The notes under the pieces were generated by a model. The model was not told the DNA's origin, ran no database searches, and was given only the letters and a program-made list of their open reading frames with translations. Position numbers and translations under genes: made by a program. 64,000 bases of DNA from Anaerolineae bacterium (GTDB lineage: Bacteria; Chloroflexota; Anaerolineae; Promineifilales; Promineifilaceae). Shown piece after piece: positions 56,142-64,000 of the stretch; the first letter of the stretch is position 1; every line of letters begins with the position of its first letter. Where the stretch lies: positions 372,001-436,000 of the forward strand of contig JAMLHW010000002.1 in assembly GCA_023954475.1 (NCBI GenBank), written 5' to 3'.

Positions 56142-57776
56142 ATGTACGCACGCGAAAATAAAATCGCCGGCTGGAGCCTCGCCGTTGCCATGATCGCCCT
56201 CTTTATTGGCGGATCGATGGGACCGCTGCAAAAGCTCAATTATGCTGGGGTCAATCTATACGACACACTGAACGACATTGGCCTTGCCAGCTACTACCAG
56301 GGACTGACACTGCATGCCGTACTGAATGCGCTGGTCTGGACAACATTTTTCATCGTCGGCTTCTTCACGTTTGCACTGGTGCGCAGCCTGAACATGCCGC
56401 TCAAAATGCCCTGGCTCAACGTGGCAGCACTCATCGTCATGGTCATCGGGCTGATCATGGCAGCCATACCGATTTTGCTCAATCTGGCGACGGTTCTATT
56501 CACATTTTACCCGCCCCTGCAGGCCAATACGTTCTTTTATCTCGGCTTAACCCTGGTCGTGATTGGGTCGTGGATGCACGGGTATGGCTACTACCTTACC
56601 TATTGGGAATGGCGCAAGCAAAACAAAGGTACACGGACACCGTTTATTGCGCTGGCGATCATCATCACGATGGTTATGTGGCAAATTGCGACTCTCGGCG
56701 TAGCCATCGAGATCATCTTTCTCATTATCCCGTGGTCACTGGGTTGGGTTGAAGGCACAGACCCTACACTGGCACGCACCTTCTTCTGGTTCTTCGGCCA
56801 TCCGCTAGTCTACTTCTGGTTACTGCCGGCGTACGTTTCATGGTACGCCATGTTACCCAAGCAAGCTGGCGGCAAGTTGTTCAGCGAAGGGCTGGCACGG
56901 CTGGTGTTTTGGCTATTTCTGGCATTGTCGGTGCCAGTTGGTTTGCACCATCAATATTTGGACCCTGGTGTACCAGCCGGCTGGAAAGCTGTACACGCGA
57001 TGATCACCTTCGCGCTTTTCTTTCCCAGCATGGTCACAGCATTCACTGTGGTGGCCTCATTGGAAGTAGGTGGACGCGCCCGTGGCGGCACGGGTTTGCT
57101 GGGGTGGATACGCGCTCTGCCCTGGGGTGACCCTTCGGTGACGGCACAATTGCTGGCGATGATTTTGTTTGTCTTTGGCGGCATCGGCGGCCTGACCAAT
57201 GCCTCCTATAATCTGAATCTCGTTATTCACAATACCTCATGGGTTCCCGGCCACTTCCATCTCACAGTCGGCTCGGCCGTGACACTGACGTTCATGGGCA
57301 TTGCTTACTGGCTTGTACCGGCCATTTCCGGCAAGAACCTGTGGAGCCGCAAGGTTGCCCTATGGCAGGGATGGACCTGGTTTGTGGGCATGATCTTGAT
57401 GTCGAACGGGTTGCACATTCTCGGTCTCAACTTCAGTATGCCGCGACGCACCATGATTGGCGCTGCCCCGTATGCTGATCCGGCTTGGAACCCGTTGCTG
57501 TTTGAAGCGATGATTGGTGGTCTAATTCTGGGTGTCAGCGGCTTGCTGTTCTATGCAAACATGCTTGGGACTGTTCTGTCAAGAAAGAAAGCCGAAACAC
57601 CAGTCGAAATGCCTGTGGCAGAGTCCATGGATGCAACGCCCGCACCGGCGTGGTTGGATTCATGGAAACCCTGGATGGCTTTGACTATCGTGTTGATTCT
57701 GATTGCTTACGGTCCGATTCTAGTGGATTTGATTAGCTCGGCGCAATTTACGTCACCGGGCTTCACTCCGTGGTAA
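56142..57776 (+). CDS. ba3-type cytochrome c oxidase subunit I
   Basis: 544-residue catalytic subunit with about thirteen helices. Heme and CuB ligands: LTLHAVLNALVWT (low-spin heme His), FWFFGHPLVYFWLLPAYVSWY (CuB His and the cross-linked Tyr), GLHHQYLDPG (His pair), and VPGHFHLTVGSAV (high-spin and low-spin His). The K-channel pattern and short length fit the B-type (ba3) rather than the aa3 type. It reduces oxygen to water and pumps protons. The gene lies directly after ctaB and its stop overlaps the region before the cytochrome c gene. Confidence 0.93.
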   Translation: MYARENKIAGWSLAVAMIALFIGGSMGPLQKLNYAGVNLYDTLNDIGLASYYQGLTLHAVLNALVWTTFFIVGFFTFALVRSLNMPLKMPWLNVAALIVMVIGLIMAAIPILLNLATVLFTFYPPLQANTFFYLGLTLVVIGSWMHGYGYYLTYWEWRKQNKGTRTPFIALAIIITMVMWQIATLGVAIEIIFLIIPWSLGWVEGTDPTLARTFFWFFGHPLVYFWLLPAYVSWYAMLPKQAGGKLFSEGLARLVFWLFLALSVPVGLHHQYLDPGVPAGWKAVHAMITFALFFPSMVTAFTVVASLEVGGRARGGTGLLGWIRALPWGDPSVTAQLLAMILFVFGGIGGLTNASYNLNLVIHNTSWVPGHFHLTVGSAVTLTFMGIAYWLVPAISGKNLWSRKVALWQGWTWFVGMILMSNGLHILGLNFSMPRRTMIGAAPYADPAWNPLLFEAMIGGLILGVSGLLFYANMLGTVLSRKKAETPVEMPVAESMDATPAPAWLDSWKPWMALTIVLILIAYGPILVDLISSAQFTSPGFTPW

Positions 57777-57862
57777 AATACAGGGGTTTCGGGAGCCAAA
57801 TTGGTTCCACATCAACGGCAGATTGCACAAACCAATCTGCACTAAATGGGAGCATTGTAACA

Positions 57863-58300
57863 ATGAAGAAAACATTCCTTTCACTTCTCGTCTTGGTTCT
57901 GGCCTTAGTGATGGTGGCCTGTGGTGGTGGCGATGATTCGTCATCTTCGTCCTCGTCCGGTGGTGGTGAAGAAGTCGCTGCCACGGGCGGTGATGCCGCA
58001 GCCGGCGAAGAGTTGTACAAGACGGCTGTGCTGCCGAGCGGCACGCTGGGCTGTAGTTCTTGCCACTCGCTGGAACCAGACACCATCATCGTCGGCCCAT
58101 CGCATGCCGGGTTAGCCAATCGCGCCGGTGAGTATGAAGCGGGTGTTTCGGCCGAACAGTATCTGCGCACATCCATCATGGACCCCAACGACCATCTTGT
58201 CGAGGGGTTCAGCGAAGGTGTTATGCCACAGACCTACGCCGAAGAGCTGACGCCAGAGCAAATCGACAATCTGGTCGCCTATCTGTTAACACTTAAATAA
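57863..58300 (+). CDS. Lipoprotein cytochrome c, monoheme
   Basis: 145 residues. Lipobox VMVACGGG gives a lipidated N-terminus; a Ser/Gly-rich linker follows, then the heme-binding motif CSSCH (GTLGCSSCHSLEPDT) and an axial-methionine candidate in GVMPQTYAEEL. LTPEQIDNLVAYLLTLK is the C-terminal helix typical of class I c-type cytochromes. It is most likely the membrane-bound electron donor to the ba3 oxidase encoded just upstream. ATG 57863 gives a clean signal peptide; an earlier start would not. Confidence 0.9.
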   Translation: MKKTFLSLLVLVLALVMVACGGGDDSSSSSSSGGGEEVAATGGDAAAGEELYKTAVLPSGTLGCSSCHSLEPDTIIVGPSHAGLANRAGEYEAGVSAEQYLRTSIMDPNDHLVEGFSEGVMPQTYAEELTPEQIDNLVAYLLTLK

Positions 58301-58313
58301 GTTGTTGCATCGT

Positions 58314-58351
58314 GAGAGCGTATCTCCTTTGCAAAGATACGCTCTCTTTTT
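58314..58351 (+). terminator. Intrinsic terminator after the oxidase operon
   Basis: GAGAGCGTATCT and AGATACGCTCTC form a perfect 12-bp stem, with five T after it. It closes the SCO-to-cytochrome c operon 14 bases after the stop at 58300. Confidence 0.92.
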
Positions 58352-58402
58352 GCACCATCTTCGTGTGGGTGGGAGCCAATTCACCTCACGGAGGAAATCA
58401 CA

Positions 58403-58786
58403 ATGGATGCTCAAGCTGTAGCTGAAAAGCGCATTCGCGATGCCTGGGTCATGGGTATCGCAGCGGGAATCATCTCAATTCTCCTGACTATGATTTACGC
58501 AACAGGAGCAAGTTTTGCTCACGTTGACCCGTGGGCCTGGATCGAAATCGTTGTGATTTTTGTGTTGAGTTTCGGCATTTATCGCAAAAGTCGGCTCAGT
58601 GCCATTCTGCTATTGCTGTTTTATGTCGGCAGTCGCGTCATTTTCTGGATTGACGAGCAGACACTGATCGGCATTCCAATGGCGCTAGTTTTCGGGTACT
58701 TTTTTCTACAAGGCGTACGCGGTACGATTGATATCCATCGCCTGCACGACGAAAGTGAGTTTGGATCTAAAGAACCGAGTTTCTGA
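58403..58786 (+). CDS. Four-helix membrane protein of unknown function
   Basis: 127 residues with four hydrophobic segments (MGIAAGIISILLTMIYATG, WIEIVVIFVLSFGIY, AILLLLFYVGSRVIFWI, IGIPMALVFGYFFLQGVRG). ACGGAGGAAATCACA precedes the ATG. I know no function; the pattern is shared by small hypothetical proteins in many phyla. It precedes the cytochrome b fusion by 32 bases and may be co-transcribed with it. Confidence 0.75.
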   Translation: MDAQAVAEKRIRDAWVMGIAAGIISILLTMIYATGASFAHVDPWAWIEIVVIFVLSFGIYRKSRLSAILLLLFYVGSRVIFWIDEQTLIGIPMALVFGYFFLQGVRGTIDIHRLHDESEFGSKEPSF

Positions 58787-58818
58787 TTGAAACTGGTTGA
58801 TGCAGATCGATCGCAAGT

Positions 58819-60900
58819 ATGTCCGTTGCCGAAAAACCGACCGATTCGGCCGAATCCCGCACCCATGCTCCCCACTCCATCGACGAATGGATCATTCCCC
58901 GTAGCCGTTGGGCCATCCTGCTCGAAAAGCTGGCCCTCACGATTGAGCATCCGGTTAACCGGCTAATCGGTAACTATCAGCTCAACCCGTTCTATCACAC
59001 CGGCACAATTGCCGTTTTATTGCTGGCTATCGTCGGCTTAACCGGCATCTATTTGTGGCTGTTCTTCCAGTTTGGGTTTGAAGAATCATACGCCGCCACC
59101 GTGCGCATGGAAAATCAATTGATTGCCCGCACCATGCGTGCCATACACCGCTACGCATCAGGGGCGCTGATCGTCACCACATTGCTGCACGGTTACCGCA
59201 TTTTGTTTATGCAGCGATTCAAAGGACCGCGCTGGCTAGCTTGGGTAACAGGCGTGTTCATGACATTTCTGTTGTGGCTGGCCGGTGTTACCGGTTACTG
59301 GCTGATTTGGGATCAGCGCGCCCAGTTGATTACAGAAGGGTTTGTCGATATTTTGCAACGGTGGACGACATGGGCACCGGCGTTCATGGTGAGCATGGTT
59401 TCGGCCGAAACCAATGACCGATCGTGGCTGCCGCTACTAATCATTTTCATCGCTCACCTCGCCCTATTCATTATTTGCGTTGTCCTAACCTGGCTACACA
59501 TCCGACGTCTGAGCCGTCCGCGCTGGATACCCGACACACATTGGATAGTGATCGCTGGTATTGTCCTGCTCGTCATTTCGCTGCTATTTCCGGCCGGAAA
59601 TTTGCCCGCCGCCGATTTCACGCAACAACCAACCTCCGTCGACCTCGATCCGCTCTTCCTTTTCTACTTTCCGATCAACAAGACATGGTGGAGTTCTGCG
59701 CTGTGGATCACCCTGACCATCGTGACAGTGTGGGCAGTGGCTTTGCCGTGGCTGCGCCGCAAAAATGCTCCACAACCACTGCCTGTCATCGTTACCGACG
59801 ACTTGTGTACCGGCTGTACCAAATGTGCCAACGATTGCCCATATGACGCCATCGTTATGGTTGAGCGTCCCGCCGAACACCGCCACAAGTTGCTCGCAGT
59901 CGCCGATGCTTCAAAATGCGTTTCCTGCGGCATTTGCATTGGCTCATGCGACGATTATGCGATTACGCTGGGCGATGTGCCGCCACAACTGGTTTGGACC
60001 ACCGTGACGGAACGGCTCGAAAAAGCAAAACAAGCAGCACCGGCAGGCGGCGTCAAGGTCATTTTCACCTGCGAACGACACGCCGTGCAGGGTGCTAGAC
60101 CCTACCTAAACGGGAAATCCCCCAAAACCGATCCGGCAGTCGAAGTGATTGCACTTCCCTGTGCCGGTGTTGTGCTGCCCAGTGTCATGCAGCGCACATT
60201 GGAAGCCGGCGCAGCAGAGGTCGAAGTGGTTGGCTGCCCACCACACGACTGCGCCAATCGCGAGGGCAATATGTGGGAGGAGCAGCGGTTGACACACGAG
60301 CGCGTGCCACGCTTGCGCAAAGCATTTGACCACAAACCCATCACGGCTGCCTGGATTGCGCCCAACGAATTTGAGCGCTCGATTCCAGCTACTGCTGCTA
60401 CAATTACAGATGATTCGGCCGAACCGGATTATCTCTCCGCTCGTTTTTTCCAATGGCTCAACTGGCGCAATTTCGTCATCGGTTTCGCCTTGCTAGCTGC
60501 CGTACTGGTCGCCCAGGTGTGGCTGACAGGTCTCAGTTTCACGCCCGTTCCCCAGACAGAGGCATTGGTACAAATTGTGCTGGACGCACCCGCTGTGCAA
60601 CTGGCCGATGACATGATTCTGCAACTGACAGTAGACGGGGAAGTTGTGCTCGATGAACGGGTAGATGCAGGCACGGCCGATCCGCGTTTTACTACACTTC
60701 CATTGGCAGCTGGCACACATCACATCCGCCTGGCTTATAGCGATCCGGACGGCAGTTTGAGCTACACGATTTTTGAGGACACCGTTTCGGCCGATGCCGG
60801 AATGACTATTCAGGTCAACAATCCCAAACAGCCCGATCCACTGTGCCCCGCACGCGCCTGCACGGACGCCCGCAACCAAATCACCCTCGGTGCACAATAA
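58819..60900 (+). CDS. Cytochrome b6-type / two-cluster ferredoxin / MvhD-like fusion protein
   Basis: 693-residue membrane-bound redox protein, with domains in this order. Residues 25-260 form a diheme cytochrome b core: HRYASGALIVTTLLH and HLALFIICVVLTWLH each give His-x13-His. After another helix, residues 330-390 carry two [4Fe-4S] motifs (CTGCTKCANDCP, CVSCGICIGSC). Residues 415-500 match MvhD (hydrogenase delta subunit): FTCERHAVQG, LPCAGVVLPS, GCPPHDCANREGN. A membrane helix near residue 555 and a C-terminal beta domain follow. A quinone-to-ferredoxin or heterodisulfide-reductase-like electron shuttle is suggested. I know of no exact described counterpart. Confidence 0.82.
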   Translation: MSVAEKPTDSAESRTHAPHSIDEWIIPRSRWAILLEKLALTIEHPVNRLIGNYQLNPFYHTGTIAVLLLAIVGLTGIYLWLFFQFGFEESYAATVRMENQLIARTMRAIHRYASGALIVTTLLHGYRILFMQRFKGPRWLAWVTGVFMTFLLWLAGVTGYWLIWDQRAQLITEGFVDILQRWTTWAPAFMVSMVSAETNDRSWLPLLIIFIAHLALFIICVVLTWLHIRRLSRPRWIPDTHWIVIAGIVLLVISLLFPAGNLPAADFTQQPTSVDLDPLFLFYFPINKTWWSSALWITLTIVTVWAVALPWLRRKNAPQPLPVIVTDDLCTGCTKCANDCPYDAIVMVERPAEHRHKLLAVADASKCVSCGICIGSCDDYAITLGDVPPQLVWTTVTERLEKAKQAAPAGGVKVIFTCERHAVQGARPYLNGKSPKTDPAVEVIALPCAGVVLPSVMQRTLEAGAAEVEVVGCPPHDCANREGNMWEEQRLTHERVPRLRKAFDHKPITAAWIAPNEFERSIPATAATITDDSAEPDYLSARFFQWLNWRNFVIGFALLAAVLVAQVWLTGLSFTPVPQTEALVQIVLDAPAVQLADDMILQLTVDGEVVLDERVDAGTADPRFTTLPLAAGTHHIRLAYSDPDGSLSYTIFEDTVSADAGMTIQVNNPKQPDPLCPARACTDARNQITLGAQ

Positions 60901-61012
60901 CACGACACCTGTCATCTAACTTAACCGGTCGTGAATCGCCGCCTTAGCGACCAGTCTGCAGCGCTATGCGTGCTATACTGACGGGCGAAATACACAGCAA
61001 GCGATCGGTTAC

Positions 61013-62566
61013 ATGCCCGTTCAAACTATTTCTTTTTCCGCACAAGATTCACCGGCAATTATCACCGACCAATTGCGCTCGGCTACGTCCCGCAATGTCC
61101 TGCTCAATGTGCCGCAAAACGCGCCACTGTGGACGACTGAACCTGTCGAATGGGCTCGGCTACGCACCCAGGCACGGGCGTTGGGCCTGACGCTCGGCAT
61201 TGTGACGCACAATCCATGGATTTGGGCGGCAGCGCGGCAGGCAGGTCTACGCGTTTTCATGAGCCAGACATGGGGCGAACGGGCAATCCAACGGCGGCGT
61301 TGGTGGCGTCGTACACCGCCGCGACTTGCCGGTGCAGCGACGATTATTTCGGCCGAAGATCGGCATAAGGCACGCGCCCAAATGCGCACCCTTCCACGAT
61401 GGCGACGCTGGCTGCAACAGTACGCCATCATCATCATCTTTGTCATCACGTTGGCAATTCTGGCAGTCACTGCCGTCTACGTCTTGCCCGGCGCACAGAT
61501 CAGATTGCAACCCACGATGCATACTATTGCCATGCAACAGCAAGTCGTCGTCGATCCGCGCCTCGATTCGGCCGAAGCAGGTGGCGCTTCCATTCCTGGC
61601 CGGCTGCTCGTCGTCGACACAAAATGGCAAACCAGTGCTCCGACCAGCGGCTTAATCGAATTGCCCAGTGCGGCGGCGCGGGGTAACGTGATCTTTGCCA
61701 ACCGATTGCCTGAAGCGGTCACCATTCCTGCCGGAACACGCGTGAGCACATCCGGCGATCAACGTATCGTCTTTCAGACAGTCGATTCGGCCGAATTACC
61801 CGCCACTGTCAACAGCCAGCTCGAGGTCGCCGTCGTCGCCATTGAGCCAGGTATCAGCGGCAACATCGAACCGGGGCAGATCAACCGTGTTGCCGGCGCG
61901 TTGGCGACACAGGTGCGCGTGCGCAATGCCGAACCGACAGAAGGCGGTGCCGTCCGTGCCGCACCAGCCGTTGCGCAAATTGACATCGACAACCTCAATG
62001 CACACATCCGCGAACATTTGGTAGAGTTGGCACATGCCGACATGCGCGACAAGCTGCAACCGGGCGAAGAATTGGTCGACGAATCAGTCCGCATCGTCCA
62101 AATCATTGATGAAACAACCTCACACTTTATCGGGGAAGAAACGGGGCAGCTTTCGGCCGAAATACGCGCCATTCTCTACGGGACAGCCGTCGCCTCTGCC
62201 CCGGCCCATGACCTGATGCAGGCCGCCATCGACGATGCCGTGTGGCAGGGTTACACGCTACAGCCGGGCAGCATGACGATGACAACCGGCAACATTCTCG
62301 GTGTCGACAACGAAGGGCGAGTCAACCTGGAGCTACAAGCGACCGCACGGATCGTGGCCGATCTATCGCTGCACGAAGCGCTGCTGGCTATTCGTGGACA
62401 AGAAATAGACCTCGCCAACGTATACCTGGCGCAATCACTGCCACTTGAATCTGCGCCCGAAATCACCGTTTGGCCCCAATGGCATACGCGACTTCCATAT
62501 TTGCCCGTGCGCATGGTGACGCAGGTGGAAGTGAGCGGTGGCTTGGAGAGCACGCCAACGCCGTAA
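61013..62566 (+). CDS. Baseplate J/gp47-like membrane protein
   Basis: 517 residues. An N-terminal soluble part (1-128) with many Trp/Arg (WGERAIQRRRWWRRTPPRLAG) is followed by one membrane helix (YAIIIIFVITLAILAVTAVYVL, about 140-160) and an extracellular beta-rich region resembling baseplate J/gp47 domains: LPEAVTIPAGTRVSTSGDQRIVFQTVDSAELPA and IEPGISGNIEPGQINRVAG. Similar chromosomal proteins are common in Chloroflexota and are not phage-encoded. The start at 61013 lacks a strong Shine-Dalgarno site. It leads the ruvX-mltG cluster, 32 bases ahead, and may act at the envelope. Confidence 0.75.
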   Translation: MPVQTISFSAQDSPAIITDQLRSATSRNVLLNVPQNAPLWTTEPVEWARLRTQARALGLTLGIVTHNPWIWAAARQAGLRVFMSQTWGERAIQRRRWWRRTPPRLAGAATIISAEDRHKARAQMRTLPRWRRWLQQYAIIIIFVITLAILAVTAVYVLPGAQIRLQPTMHTIAMQQQVVVDPRLDSAEAGGASIPGRLLVVDTKWQTSAPTSGLIELPSAAARGNVIFANRLPEAVTIPAGTRVSTSGDQRIVFQTVDSAELPATVNSQLEVAVVAIEPGISGNIEPGQINRVAGALATQVRVRNAEPTEGGAVRAAPAVAQIDIDNLNAHIREHLVELAHADMRDKLQPGEELVDESVRIVQIIDETTSHFIGEETGQLSAEIRAILYGTAVASAPAHDLMQAAIDDAVWQGYTLQPGSMTMTTGNILGVDNEGRVNLELQATARIVADLSLHEALLAIRGQEIDLANVYLAQSLPLESAPEITVWPQWHTRLPYLPVRMVTQVEVSGGLESTPTP

Positions 62567-62598
62567 TCGTTTTGTCGTTTTTTGGGTAGAATGGGCGC

Positions 62599-63048
62599 GT
62601 GAATACAGAACAGCAGCATGTCGGCCGCATTATGGCCATCGATTTAGGTGAAAAACGCATCGGTATTGCGCTCAGTGATCCGACCCGTCTGCTCGCCAGC
62701 AGCCATACCGTGCTGGAACGCATGTCGCGGCGCGACGATTTTGCCCGTTATCAAGCCATCATTGATGCGTTCGACGTGACGCTCGTGTTGATGGGGCTAC
62801 CGCTGAGCCTCGACGGTTCCGATAGTGCGATGACGCGCTGGGTACGTGACTATTCGGCCGAATGCGCTGCTGCCATTTCGGTTCCGCTGCAACTGTGGGA
62901 CGAAACCTACACCACAAAGCAAGCGCACACCAGCCTGAAGGCACGCGGCGTAAGCCACCACAACAAACGCAAAGAACGCGTCGATGCGGTCGCCGCTGCC
63001 TTTCTCCTGCAAGATTACCTCGACGCCCACACGCTCCCTTCTGCATGA
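62599..63048 (+). CDS. ruvX: Putative pre-16S rRNA nuclease / Holliday junction resolvase RuvX (YqgF)
   Basis: 149-residue YqgF-family nuclease. MAIDLGEKRIGIALSDPTRLLA holds the first acidic residue, LVLMGLPLSLDGSDSAM follows, and DETYTTKQAHTSL and DAVAAAFLLQDYL give the remaining acidic residues of the RNase H fold. It starts at GTG 62599, and a nearby Shine-Dalgarno-like GGTAGAATGGGCG is weak. The stop overlaps the next start by four bases (ATGA). Confidence 0.9.
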   Translation: MNTEQQHVGRIMAIDLGEKRIGIALSDPTRLLASSHTVLERMSRRDDFARYQAIIDAFDVTLVLMGLPLSLDGSDSAMTRWVRDYSAECAAAISVPLQLWDETYTTKQAHTSLKARGVSHHNKRKERVDAVAAAFLLQDYLDAHTLPSA

Positions 63049-64000
63049 CACGCCGCACCAACGACCCATACAACGACTCGTCCCCTGCCGCAGGTGCCAT
63101 TTCCTGTGGCGCACGGCTGATTATCTTCTTTCTGGCCATTACGATTCTGTTCATCGCGCTTTTTGCCGTTTACCGGCGTTGGGAAACGGCATCAATTAAT
63201 ACGCTGGTTATGCTTGAAGATGCCGCCGTTGAACTCAACGTCGCAGAGCGTTTCTTACTACAAAATCAGTTGAGTACACAGCGGGACGCCCTGCTCAGTC
63301 CGGCCGGATCGGCGACCGAGCCGGTCAGCATGACGGTCGCATCGGGGGATCCGGCCACTCGGATTGCCGACAAACTCGTGGCAGCACGCGCTTTGCGCGA
63401 GGACAATCGCGACCTGTTTCTCGAATATCTGCGCTTCTATGGTCTCGATGCCGATTTACATGCCGGCAACTTCACGCTGGATCCGACGTTGAACATACCG
63501 CAATTGGCCGACACGCTGACCGGAACGATTGGTGGGCAAATCGAGTTGAATTTTCTGCCAGGCTGGCGTGCAGAAGAAATGACGAATTATCTGGCGGTGA
63601 CGCAGCCGGCCAATATCGACGCCGATCAATTTCTCGACATCATCTACCGGCGTGTGCCGTTTGATTTGTCGGACTATGCGTTTTTGGGATCACTTTCGGC
63701 CGATACCTCTCTCGAAGGCTATCTCTTTCCCGACAGCTATACGGTTCCACGCGACGCCGACGCAGCCGCGCTCATCGATCTGATGCTGACGCGCTTCGGC
63801 GACAAGGTCACACCCACGATGCGCCAGCAATTCGGTGAAAAGGGCTTGTCAGTGCGCGATGCAGTGATTATCGCTTCCATCGTTCAGCGCGAAGCGCCCA
63901 TCGCCGCCGAGCGGCCGGCAGTCGCCGGTGTCTACCTCAACCGCATTGCACAAGATATGAAGCTCGACGCCGATCCGACCATTCAATATGCCGTCGGTTT
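63045..64000 (+). CDS. mltG: Endolytic murein transglycosylase MltG (YceG), 5' part
   Basis: The window ends inside this gene after about 318 codons; typical length is 330-400. It starts MTRRTNDPYNDSSP with a membrane helix (ARLIIFFLAITILFIALFAVY), then LysM-like and YceG regions (VASGDPATRIADKLVAARALRE, FLPGWRAEEMTNYLAV). SLEGYLFPDSYTVPRDAD and the catalytic-glutamate segment ASIVQREAP are present, with VAGVYLNRIAQDMKLDADPTIQYAVG at the edge. It cuts peptidoglycan glycans to limit their length. The ruvX-mltG order is conserved in Chloroflexota and elsewhere. Confidence 0.93.
   Translation, partial: MTRRTNDPYNDSSPAAGAISCGARLIIFFLAITILFIALFAVYRRWETASINTLVMLEDAAVELNVAERFLLQNQLSTQRDALLSPAGSATEPVSMTVASGDPATRIADKLVAARALREDNRDLFLEYLRFYGLDADLHAGNFTLDPTLNIPQLADTLTGTIGGQIELNFLPGWRAEEMTNYLAVTQPANIDADQFLDIIYRRVPFDLSDYAFLGSLSADTSLEGYLFPDSYTVPRDADAAALIDLMLTRFGDKVTPTMRQQFGEKGLSVRDAVIIASIVQREAPIAAERPAVAGVYLNRIAQDMKLDADPTIQYAVG

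Larger units (their letters stand above)
1..64000. repeat. Highly iterated palindrome TCGGCCGA (HIP-like) dispersed through the window
   Basis: By eye about 80-90 copies of TCGGCCGA occur in both coding and intergenic DNA, most with flanking T and A (TTCGGCCGAA). Random expectation for an 8-bp palindrome in 64 kb is about one. Examples: 260, 3051, 7150, 15738, 32571, 32588, 32618, 34640, 46751, 54478, 58845, 61785, 62850. Copies fall in every reading frame and are scarce between 42.65 and 46.1 kb, 16.8 and 23.5 kb, and 55.6 and 58.1 kb. Confidence 0.9.

Noticed and set aside
61013-62566. Prophage tail module because of baseplate-J similarity
   Set aside because: No other phage genes nearby, a membrane helix is present, and ruvX and mltG follow directly, so a chromosomal envelope protein is more likely.
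1-64000. tRNA, rRNA, or riboswitch genes
   Set aside because: I looked in all gaps above 100 bases and saw no cloverleaf or known riboswitch core; a covariance search could still find something.

Overview
The window looks like chromosomal DNA of a Chloroflexota bacterium (Caldilineae/Anaerolineae-like). The assignment is an inference from gene content: a Liv-type ABC transporter carrying an acyl-CoA ligase, a baseplate-J-like membrane protein in front of ruvX and mltG, ba3-type cytochrome oxidase, Hox hydrogenase remnants, SdrD-B/GEVED surface proteins, and base composition somewhat above 50% GC. A striking signature is the palindrome TCGGCCGA (often TTCGGCCGAA), which I counted by eye about 80-90 times where about one would be expected. 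It behaves like the highly iterated palindrome HIP1 of cyanobacteria.

Layout. 1-7.1 kb: a plus-strand branched-chain amino acid type ABC transporter (livG end, acyl-CoA synthetase, livH, a DUF1801 protein, livM, lipoprotein, livF). 7.1-9.3 kb: a minus-strand fusion of a quinate-5-dehydrogenase-like region and a cyanobacterial-type acyl-ACP reductase. 9.6-13.4 kb: a TRAP transporter (DctP on plus; DctM, DctQ and a universal stress protein on minus). 13.6-16.7 kb: CBS protein, alanine dehydrogenase and CoA-transferase. 16.9-26.3 kb: two large surface proteins meeting head to head, both apparently lacking their N-termini. 26.6-31.3 kb: a damaged bidirectional [NiFe]-hydrogenase locus (protease, frameshifted hoxH, hoxY, 5'-truncated hoxU) joined to a C-terminally truncated exported protein. 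31.5-36.3 kb: PocR-type regulator, small membrane protein, radical SAM protein, thioredoxin-VKOR protein, tandem universal stress protein. 36.3-40.4 kb: a 2-oxoacid:ferredoxin oxidoreductase operon with an aminotransferase gene inside it. 40.7-42.3 kb: DUF47 protein and PiT phosphate permease. 42.6-47.4 kb: XRE regulator, a DCC1-CHAP gene split by a 92-bp insertion, a lipoprotein and a Uma2 nuclease-fold protein. 47.6-52.3 kb: DHOD-like protein and nifJ. 52.6-58.8 kb: Rrf2 regulator and a ba3 oxidase operon. 58.8-60.9 kb: a cytochrome b-ferredoxin-MvhD fusion. 61-64 kb: baseplate-J-like protein, ruvX and the start of mltG.

How it fits together. Much of the window handles 2-oxoacids and low-potential electrons: TakP-like 2-oxoacid uptake, alanine dehydrogenase, transaminase plus ketoacid:ferredoxin oxidoreductase, pyruvate:ferredoxin oxidoreductase, hydrogenase, a multi-iron-sulfur cytochrome b fusion, and finally oxygen reduction by ba3 oxidase. 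A pair of TGAC-N4-GTCA-like sites, 22-23 bp apart, occurs upstream of nifJ, the Rrf2 gene, the ketoacid oxidoreductase operon and the PocR regulator. This suggests an undescribed redox or oxygen regulon.

Several genes are broken: hoxH has two frameshifts, the giant surface protein has two, and there are two abrupt junctions near 24.95 and 29.82 kb. From sequence alone I cannot tell real decay or rearrangement from sequencing or assembly error. The 92-bp insertion with a 5-bp target duplication at 44.25 kb does look like a genuine transposition event.
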